Shown here: positions 58,332-64,000 of the stretch, piece by piece | How positions within the stretch are numbered: position 1 is the first letter of the stretch | How the letters are laid out: the number at the start of each line of letters is the position of its first letter | Source: Streptomyces sp. NBC_00568 | Lineage (GTDB): Bacteria > Actinomycetota > Actinomycetes > Streptomycetales > Streptomycetaceae | DNA: 64,000 bases | Direction: 5' to 3' | Assembly (NCBI RefSeq): GCF_026341855.1 | Contig: NZ_JAPENW010000002.1 | Location: 372,001 to 436,000 of the forward strand | The notes under the pieces: model-generated | What the model was told of the DNA's origin: nothing | The model's input: the letters and a program-made list of their open reading frames with translations, nothing else | The model's database searches: none | Translations under genes and position numbers: made by a program

Positions 58332-58595
58332 TCAGAATCCGGCGTCGGCAGGACGCTGATGTCCGCACGACGCCGGGTTGCCGCTCTTGTCGAAGACCTC
58401 AGCGTCACTGCCCGAATTCACCCACACAGTAATGCCCTGATCATGAAAGACGACGTTGAACGGCGACTCTTCGGGCCCCGTCTCGGTCACGACGGTGAAC
58501 TCCTCGCCCGGACGCATCCAGTGATCAGTTCCCCAGGGCTCCACCCAGAGGCAGAGCAGGCTGTCTGTCCCGTTGCTCACGCTCGTCTTCGACAC
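58332..58595 (-). CDS. Small conserved-looking hypothetical protein
   Basis: An 87-residue protein with tidy codon use. LLCLWVEPWGTDHWMRPGEE, FTVVTETGP and FHDQGITVWVNSGSDAEVFD suggest a small beta sandwich, followed by GNPASCGHQRPA. I have seen similar actinobacterial proteins without known function. It is a lone gene 94 bp from the ISL3 element. Confidence 0.6.
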   Translation of the reverse strand: MSKTSVSNGTDSLLCLWVEPWGTDHWMRPGEEFTVVTETGPEESPFNVVFHDQGITVWVNSGSDAEVFDKSGNPASCGHQRPADAGF

Positions 58596-58688
58596 GCACG
58601 CACTCTAACGAGCACCGCCGACGGCCTGAGATGCCTGGCGACAACCGGGAGCCTGGGGAATTACGTGAACTTCTGCCTGGGGAATTAC

Positions 58689-58714
58689 GGCTCTGGCGAC
58701 GATCACGTGACGTG
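58689..58714 (+). repeat. Left inverted repeat of the ISL3 element
   Basis: 26 bp, the exact reverse complement of 60397-60422. It starts directly after the target copy GAATTAC. A 14-bp direct repeat (GCCTGGGGAATTAC, ending at 58688 and also about 25 bp upstream) makes the target region itself repetitive. Confidence 0.88.
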
Positions 58715-58715
58715 G

Positions 58716-60278
58716 TCAAGGTGTCAGCAGTATTCGTAATCTGAGAAGGTCGAAGTTCGCTCGCCCATAGCACTGGCGTTTGAGGGCCTTGATGCGTGTC
58801 ACGGCGCCCTCGACTGCACCTGAGTTGTGTTCCAGGGTCAGTCCGTTGATGACGGCGTCCAGGTCTCGGCGTAAGCCGGTGGCGAGCGTCTTCAGTGCCG
58901 GGAGGTCGTCGGCGTCCACGGTGTCCAGCCAGGCCGGAAGATCGGCGCCATGTCGCTGCGTCATGATGGCGGCGAATGTGCGGATGTGGTTGTGCAAGCG
59001 TTCGAGATGCTCGCAACTGGATACGGCGGTCTTCAGCCCGAGCGCGTCGTCCTGGTCGAGGTGGTCGGGGTGGGTGAGCATCCAGCGGCTGACCTGGCGT
59101 GGTTTGGGGATCGCCGGGGTGGTCGGCGCGGACTTTCCGGGTCCGCGTTTGCGTCCGTCGCCGTGCGGACGCAGCGGCCGTAGGTATCGGCGGACGATCT
59201 GGACGCTGCCGGTGAAGCCCAGGACGCGGAGTTCGGCGGTGATGTCCTGGGCATTGGTGACTCCGTCGTTCCAGCACTGGTTGACCACGTCGCGCCACGG
59301 GTCCAGTCGACTGGCCCGGTTCTCGGCCTTGGCCAGCAGTTCCTCGACGGTGGCGGCATCGGCGAAGCGGCGCACGGTCTGGATGTCGAGGTTCAGCTCG
59401 CGGCCGACCGCAGCTCGGGACAAGCCGCGGGCAAGGCATTCCTGCACGTCGGCGTGGCGTTGTCGGGTTCGGGCGGCCAGCGGGTGGTAGTCCCGGCTCG
59501 GCGGGCCGGGGATCTCTGGCGGGGGCGCGTGCTCCTCGGGTTGGACCTCGGCCTCGGCGCGAACTGCCTGACGTAGGCAGCCGTGGTGTGTCACGACCGT
59601 CTTCTGCGCCGCTTCGCAGAGGTTCTTCCACAGGTGAAAGCGGTCCGCGACCTGCAGAGCGTCCGGCGCGCCGGCCCGGACGCCCTCGGCGTAGGCGCCG
59701 CCGCGGTCTCGGCACACGATCTTGACGCCGGGATGTCTGGTCAGCCAATCGGCCAGCGTCTGGGCCTCGCGGTCCGGCAGCACGTCGATCGGCCGGTGCG
59801 TTTCCATGTCGATCAAGATGGTGTTGTAGGAGTGACGGCGTCGGATCGCGAAGTCGTCCACGCCGAGCACGGTCACTGACGGGACCTTGGGCGCAGGCTG
59901 TTTACGGATCAGTTTGATGAGCAGATCACGGCCGCAGGGCATGGCCAGCTGAGTGGCGAGCCGGGATCCGGCACGGCCGGCCAGCGACAGCGCTATCGAC
60001 ACCAGAGCCTTGGTCAGCGTCGGCGTCCGCCGGGAGAACGGCACGGTGAGGCCCGGGATTTGCTCACTGAACGTTGTCTGGGAGCACGCATCGTTGACGC
60101 ATTTGAAGCGACGCACCGTCACCACGAGCTTCGCCCCGCGTCCGGCAACCGGCGAGTCCGCCAGCGAACGACGGTAGCGACCGTGGACTCGCGAGGACTT
60201 CGATCCGCAGCCGGAACACGCTGCGACCGACGCGGAAGACCGCACGGACAACGTTACTGACACCCCGTCGGACTCCAT
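58716..60278 (-). CDS. ISL3-family transposase
   Basis: A 520-residue transposase. An N-terminal zinc-ribbon (CSGCGSKSSRVHGRY, then FKCVNDACSQTTF) is followed by the DDE catalytic core: VLGVDDFAIRRRHSYNTI near 130-147, VCRDRGGAYAEG with the second Asp near 190, and a long C-terminal helical part with HNSGAVEGAVTRIKALKRQ holding the final Glu. ATG 60278 is the first Met. In-frame protein-like sequence (CVEDLFPHLNAVAVDR) extends upstream to about 60325 without a normal start, so the native N-terminus may be a few residues longer. It fills most of the IS. Confidence 0.93.
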   Translation of the reverse strand: MESDGVSVTLSVRSSASVAACSGCGSKSSRVHGRYRRSLADSPVAGRGAKLVVTVRRFKCVNDACSQTTFSEQIPGLTVPFSRRTPTLTKALVSIALSLAGRAGSRLATQLAMPCGRDLLIKLIRKQPAPKVPSVTVLGVDDFAIRRRHSYNTILIDMETHRPIDVLPDREAQTLADWLTRHPGVKIVCRDRGGAYAEGVRAGAPDALQVADRFHLWKNLCEAAQKTVVTHHGCLRQAVRAEAEVQPEEHAPPPEIPGPPSRDYHPLAARTRQRHADVQECLARGLSRAAVGRELNLDIQTVRRFADAATVEELLAKAENRASRLDPWRDVVNQCWNDGVTNAQDITAELRVLGFTGSVQIVRRYLRPLRPHGDGRKRGPGKSAPTTPAIPKPRQVSRWMLTHPDHLDQDDALGLKTAVSSCEHLERLHNHIRTFAAIMTQRHGADLPAWLDTVDADDLPALKTLATGLRRDLDAVINGLTLEHNSGAVEGAVTRIKALKRQCYGRANFDLLRLRILLTP

Positions 60279-60396
60279 CCGATCGACGGCAACAGCGTTC
60301 AGATGCGGAAACAGGTCCTCAACACACCGCGATAAGCACGCCGGTCATCGTCTCCGATCACACAGGGCCCTGCGTGCCACGACGCGTCGACCTGGG

Positions 60397-60422
60397 CACG
60401 TCACGTGATCGTCGCCAGAGCC
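60397..60422 (+). repeat. Right inverted repeat of the ISL3 element
   Basis: 26 bp, complementary to the left end, followed by the second GAATTAC target copy. It lies about 120 bp upstream of the transposase ATG, where the promoter should be. Confidence 0.88.
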
Positions 60423-60425
60423 GAA

Positions 60426-60671
60426 TTACGCGATCGTCCACAGTGCGTCGCGACGAGCGTGATCGGATGCCCGGCACGCATCGAGGATCGCGTCGAGGAC
60501 CGAGGGGGACGGAGCCGACGTACCGGCCTCGGCGTTTTGGATAGTGCCGCGAGAGACCGCTGCGGCCGAGGCGAGAGCACGCTGGCTGAGCCGCGCATCT
60601 CTGCGCAGCCTGGCCAGGTGTGCAGCGAGCGGGGCATAGGGAGCCTGCGCGGTACGGCGGGGAGAGGGCAT
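60426..60671 (-). CDS. XRE-type HTH regulator
   Basis: An 81-residue Cro/C1-type helix-turn-helix protein (LARLRRDARLSQRALASAAA, VSRGTIQNAEAGTSAPS) with an extra C-terminal helix ending ALWTIA and TAA. The TAA lies inside the 7-bp IS target copy; removing the IS would leave the same stop, so the protein is not truncated. It starts 9 bp after the membrane-protein gene (60681-60956) and probably shares its transcript. Confidence 0.8.
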   Translation of the reverse strand: MPSPRRTAQAPYAPLAAHLARLRRDARLSQRALASAAAVSRGTIQNAEAGTSAPSPSVLDAILDACRASDHARRDALWTIA

Positions 60672-60680
60672 GCCGGGCGC

Positions 60681-60956
60681 CTACCTGCCCACGCCGGAGC
60701 GGACGGCAGCCTCGACCAAGACAGCGATCAGGCGGCGCCCGCCGCCGGCGAGGGCAAGCGTGCCTGCACCGGTGGCACCACAGCCGCCAAGCAAAGCAAG
60801 GATCTCACCGACCGGCGTCCCCTCGTGAAACAGCAGGGTGCCGAGCATGAGGAACGCGATCAGCAAGATCAGCGCCTGAGTTGGGCCCCAGCGCGCCGGG
60901 GCGACAGGGACAGAGTGCGGGCAGGGGCAGGACAGGTGGCTCACGCATGACTCCAT
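60681..60956 (-). CDS. Small two-span membrane protein
   Basis: A 91-residue protein with two hydrophobic segments (about 28-44, ALILLIAFLMLGTLLF, and 50-70, around ILALLGGCGATGAGTLAL) after a Cys/Pro/His-containing start. ATG 60956 is the first Met; longer in-frame starts lack support. It lies immediately upstream of the HTH regulator. The function is unknown. Confidence 0.5.
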   Translation of the reverse strand: MESCVSHLSCPCPHSVPVAPARWGPTQALILLIAFLMLGTLLFHEGTPVGEILALLGGCGATGAGTLALAGGGRRLIAVLVEAAVRSGVGR

Positions 60957-61499
60957 CGGGCGGTGGGATCCTGGCAGGCGGCCGGTGACCCCAGAGGTAA
61001 GTGGTCGCAAAACGCGCAGCTGATGCGGCAGTTGGCCCTGCCGGAACGCGGGCTGCGCGACACGCACAGCCTTCCACGGCGCTGCCTCCGCCCGCCTAAC
61101 ACCCACAACCCCTATGTCTGCTTTGCTGGTCGCTGGCCCAATAAATGTTCCCCTGCCGGCTACGCAGTTCCGGCCGGCACCCACGCCTCCCGTACCGGCC
61201 GCCTACGGGCACCGCCTGCGGTACACGGTAGGAATCTGAGCACGCGAGGGCAGCTCCCCGGCCGATGCTGGCCGGCAGGTGCCCGCACGGCCCACTATTC
61301 GTCCCCGCTCGCTTGCCATCGAGGACTGGGTAGTGGACGCTGCGCAGCGGCGACCCCCGCGCTCCGGCGGTGGTGCTGTCCTCCTGAAGGCGACTGGTCG
61401 CATGCCCGAACCTCAGGATCCGGCAGATGCGTTGGCCCGCATCTGCCGAGCGCCTGGCCGGCATCTTCGGTGCCGGCCTTCGGTGCATCCGGCGGCCCC

Positions 61500-62402
61500 G
61501 CATGCCAGGGTGCAGGCCCCCCCGGTGGGTGTGAAGCACAGCTCGACCTTGTTCCTCGCCGCCCACTTGCGGATCTTCCAGTTCAGGTGGGCGGAGAGGC
61601 TGTCGAGGGTCACGTAGACCGGGCCGCCGTCCGGACGGGCGGCCAGAATCGACCGCAGGGCGGCCCAGGCCTGGTCGATGCCCTTACGACGCCGGTTGAC
61701 ACCCCACAGCTTGTCGTCGCCGACCGAGTAGCAGCCATGGAAGTAGGTGAAGGCCATGGGCGCAGCGGTAAGCGGCCAGCAGCCTGTCGGGCCGGCTTTG
61801 TTCGGCCCAGCAGGAGCCAGCGGTGTGGCGGATGCCCAGCGGCCCGAACTCGGCGAAGGCGAATTGCGGTCAGGAGGCTCGTTGACCGCGTACTCGATCC
61901 GGGCCAGCTTGGCGTCGAAGGCAGGGCCCGGGGACTCCTTCCAGGTTTTCGTCCTCTGGAAGGCGATTCTCCGGCGGGCTAGTAGGCACCGCAGTGTCTC
62001 GCGGCCGATCCGGACCGGCCTAGCGATGTTCCGGCGCAGGTGGCCAGCGAGTTTGCGGACCGACCAGCGGGCGAAGGGCCCGCCCAGCACAGTCGGGCGG
62101 GTGGTGGCCGCCTAGATGACGAACTCCTCGTCGTCACTGCTCAGTAGGCGGGGACGACCTCCCGCCCACTGAGGGTTGAGGCTTGCGAGCCCGCTCTCGT
62201 TGAATCGGTGGATCACGTCACGGACGGTGTCCTCGTCTGCCTGGACCAGTCGCGATCACCGGGACCGTGCTGCCGCCGGCCGAGGCCAGCAGCATCATCG
62301 CCCGCCGGAACCGCACGGAGCTCGTGATGCCCGCCGAACGATCTGCAGGAGTTTCTGCGCCTCCTGCTCCGTCAGCCTCTGGATCCCGGCCGGTGGTGCC
62401 AT
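61500..62402 (-). pseudogene. IS630-like transposase remnant
   Basis: A decayed transposase on the minus strand. ATG 62402 opens MAPPAGIQRLTEQEAQKLLQ, soon broken by stops. FARWSVRKLAGHLRRN and LRCLLARRRIAFQRTKTWKE (helix-turn-helix and linker typical of IS630) appear at about 62070-61930. The DDE core is split across frames: YFHGCYSVGDDKLWGVNRRRK at about 61740-61680, then VYVTLDSLSAHLNWKIRKWA with the second Asp, ending near 61500. At least two frameshifts and a nonsense codon rule out function. No terminal repeats were found. Confidence 0.75.
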
Positions 62403-62823
62403 CCCGCCTCCCTGTTGGGTGGAAGCGACGTCGCTTCCAACGAACACGACGAGCAACCCAGTGAACCTATGCGGTCACAGCGCTAGGTAATGCATCTACA
62501 TGTGCGCGTTTGTCGTAGATGTGGAGGGGGTCAAGTCTAGGTAAATGATCAACGCCACCGAGTATGCCGGATGGCTGGAACTCGTCATCGCTGCACAGCG
62601 ATCTGTCCGGTTATGGGATCAACGAACCTTACCAAAACAGAATATTTGCTACTTATATTGAAATGCTCCTGTTGGCTGAATGCTCATCTCTGGCTAATCC
62701 GGGACCGGATGCTCGCAGTTTCCGCCCTTGACGCACACAAGTAATGCTCAGTTAAAGTCCGATCACTTTTTGTCATAGATGTGACTCCTGGGTGGGGACT
62801 CGTGGAGTCGGTAAGGCGGGGGG
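62403..62823. other. AT-richer gene-free interval upstream of the secreted protein
   Basis: 420 bp without a gene. The part from about 62480 to 62770 is clearly richer in A/T than the rest of the window and probably contains the promoter of the gene at 62824. I could not settle on specific -35/-10 boxes. Confidence 0.4.
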
Positions 62824-64000
62824 ATGGGTGCGTTCGTGCTGCCTGTTGGCGGCAGAGCTCTTCTTGTAGCGGTTGCGAGCGTGGTCCTGGCGGGTGCGCT
62901 ACAACCCGCTGCCGTTGCGGCTCCGGACGATAAGACGACGACCGGAGCCGTGGGTGGACGGCAGGCATCCGCGGCAACGCGAACCCTCCAGGGGGCCCAG
63001 AAGGCCGCCGAAGAAGGCGACACGAATGTGGAAGTCACCTCGCTTCGCACTGAAGCGGGCGAGGTGTACGCCACACCGGACGGCAACTTCGAGGCTGTCC
63101 AGCATCTGCGACCGGTACGCACGCGGGTAGACGGTGAGTGGAAATCGATCGACGACACCCTGTCCAAGCAGTCCGACGGCAGTGTGGCGCCCCGCGCCTC
63201 TGCCGTTGGCATCGAGTTCTCCGGCGGCGGAACGAATCCGCTGGTGACGCTCGAACGCACCGGCAAAAGGCTGTCGTTCTCATGGCCGACATCTCTTCCG
63301 GCTCCGACGTTGGACGGCGACACGGCCACCTACGCGAATGTGCTTCCGGACATCGACCTCAAGCTACGCGCGTCCACCGACGGCTTTTCGCAGCTGCTCG
63401 TCGTGAACAGCGCTGAGGCGGCGAAGAACCCGAAGCTGGCAGAACTGAAGATGGGTGTCGAGTCCCCGGGGCTCGATCTTCAGCGCACCGCGTCCGGCGG
63501 GCTCGAGGCCGTGGACGAAGCAGCCGGCGGGGTCGTGTTCCAGGCGGCCCAACCCCTCATGTGGGACTCAGGGCAGGCCGAAGGAACAAAGACGCAGCTG
63601 GTACGAGGTCCGCGGACGACAGCCGCAACGGCCGCAGAATCCGCGTCCGATGGCGACGAAGGTCCCGGGGACGGCGCGAACATCGCCCCGATCGGCGTGG
63701 AAGTGGCAAGCAGCGGGGCCGAGTTGCGGCTGACCCCGGACAAGGAACTGCTGACGGACCCCGCAACGACCTTCCCGGTCTACATCGATCCGCAGACCCA
63801 CACTCCCAAGGCGGGGGAGTGGACCATGGTTTCGCGGTACTGGGCCAATACACCTCAGTGGCGCTTCAATGACGCGTCCGACGCCGGCGTTGGGTACTGC
63901 GGCTGGGACTACTGCGCCCCGTACGACCTCAAGCGGCTGTTCTACCGGTTCCCGACCGGTTCCTTCGGCGGCAAGTCGATCCTGAAGGCGACGTTCATCG
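62824..64000 (+). CDS. Large secreted protein, N-terminal part (cut by window end)
   Basis: The frame from ATG 62824 stays open to the end of the window (392 residues seen). The first 30-35 residues are a signal peptide: a hydrophobic run LLVAVASVVLAGALQPAAVAA with an Ala-x-Ala cleavage site. Then come segments typical of Streptomyces cell-surface proteins that carry LamG, DNRLRE or RHS modules further on: VRTRVDGEWKSIDDTL, ATYANVLPDIDLKLRAS, DPATTFPVYIDPQ and WTMVSRYWANTPQWRF. The full protein probably exceeds 1000 residues. It is not linked to the upstream genes. Whether it ends in a polymorphic-toxin domain cannot be seen. Confidence 0.8.
   Translation, partial: MGAFVLPVGGRALLVAVASVVLAGALQPAAVAAPDDKTTTGAVGGRQASAATRTLQGAQKAAEEGDTNVEVTSLRTEAGEVYATPDGNFEAVQHLRPVRTRVDGEWKSIDDTLSKQSDGSVAPRASAVGIEFSGGGTNPLVTLERTGKRLSFSWPTSLPAPTLDGDTATYANVLPDIDLKLRASTDGFSQLLVVNSAEAAKNPKLAELKMGVESPGLDLQRTASGGLEAVDEAAGGVVFQAAQPLMWDSGQAEGTKTQLVRGPRTTAATAAESASDGDEGPGDGANIAPIGVEVASSGAELRLTPDKELLTDPATTFPVYIDPQTHTPKAGEWTMVSRYWANTPQWRFNDASDAGVGYCGWDYCAPYDLKRLFYRFPTGSFGGKSILKATFI

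Larger units (their letters stand above)
58689..60422 (-). mobile_element. ISL3-family insertion sequence (1734 bp)
   Basis: Defined by near-terminal inverted repeats of 26 bp (58689-58714 and 60397-60422, perfect complements beginning GGCTCTGGCG, the ISL3-type end). It is flanked by GAATTAC on both sides (58682-58688 and 60423-60429). Seven bases are duplicated; ISL3 elements usually make eight, and one G at the left boundary may have been lost or shared. It carries one transposase gene. The insertion point coincides with the TAA stop of the HTH gene ending at 60426. The intact ends suggest recent arrival. Confidence 0.88.

Noticed and set aside
61200..61620. Plus-strand coding sequence over the IS630 remnant
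   Set aside because: The long plus frame is antisense to clear transposase fragments and has no recognisable motif.

Overview
The window is high-GC actinobacterial DNA, almost certainly Streptomyces: coding frames have a strong G/C third-position bias, GTG starts are common, and it carries two SARP regulators, an MbtH protein and Streptomyces-type accessory genes. It is an accessory region. A biosynthetic gene cluster (about 3.8-30.8 kb) is followed by about 33 kb of defence-like, ubiquitin-like, mobile and decayed genes.

Biosynthetic cluster. Two large SARP regulators (3829-6747 and 12631-14460) sit among a complete GTP-to-preQ0 (7-cyano-7-deazaguanine) cassette: queE, queD, folE and queC (7905-11538). 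The cassette is interleaved with a methyltransferase and two 2-oxoglutarate/Fe(II) oxygenases of different families. Further on come an ATP-grasp ligase, a third 2OG oxygenase, a FemAB/BioF2-like transferase, a second (glutathionylspermidine-synthase-like) ATP-grasp enzyme and an MFS exporter. The right arm holds an SbnA/SbnB pair (2,3-diaminopropionate), MbtH, a type II thioesterase and a dimodular NRPS (A-PCP-C-A-PCP, no thioesterase domain). The first A domain reads like a glycine domain. No phosphoribosyltransferase, TGT or nucleoside-tailoring enzyme is present. My inference is a peptide built from Dap and Gly units and joined to, or decorated with, a 7-deazaguanine-derived unit. Heptamer direct repeats at 11-bp spacing upstream of the second ATP-grasp gene and of sbnA look like SARP operators. 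Between the exporter and sbnA lies a decayed anthraniloyl-CoA-type catabolic pair, evidence of recombination inside the cluster. A broken glycosyltransferase lies at the left edge.

Accessory region. From 31.4 to 38 kb, on the minus strand, are a broken restriction-endonuclease-fold gene, a helicase with a C-terminal PD-(D/E)xK-like motif, a GIY-YIG-like protein and an 825-residue unknown; the last two overlap by 4 bp. A HTH/P-loop/repeat STAND-like ATPase follows (40126-42870), then a tyrosine recombinase broken by an in-frame TAG and preceded by one of two diverged 78-bp repeats. Next is a minus-strand operon HigB-like toxin, HigA/ImmA peptidase, Mrr-like nuclease-STAND ATPase. A plus-strand ubiquitin-like operon (49748-54068) encodes a small basic protein, a multiubiquitin-fold protein, an E2-fold protein lacking a core cysteine, a JAB-E1 fusion and a 632-residue unknown.

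Right end. Small hypothetical, HEPN-like and nuclease-like genes alternate with pseudogenes of PIN, integrase-like and other families. An ISL3-family element (58689-60422) has matching terminal inverted repeats and a 7-bp target duplication. An IS630-like transposase remnant and the start of a large secreted protein close the window. No rRNA, tRNA or CRISPR array was seen.
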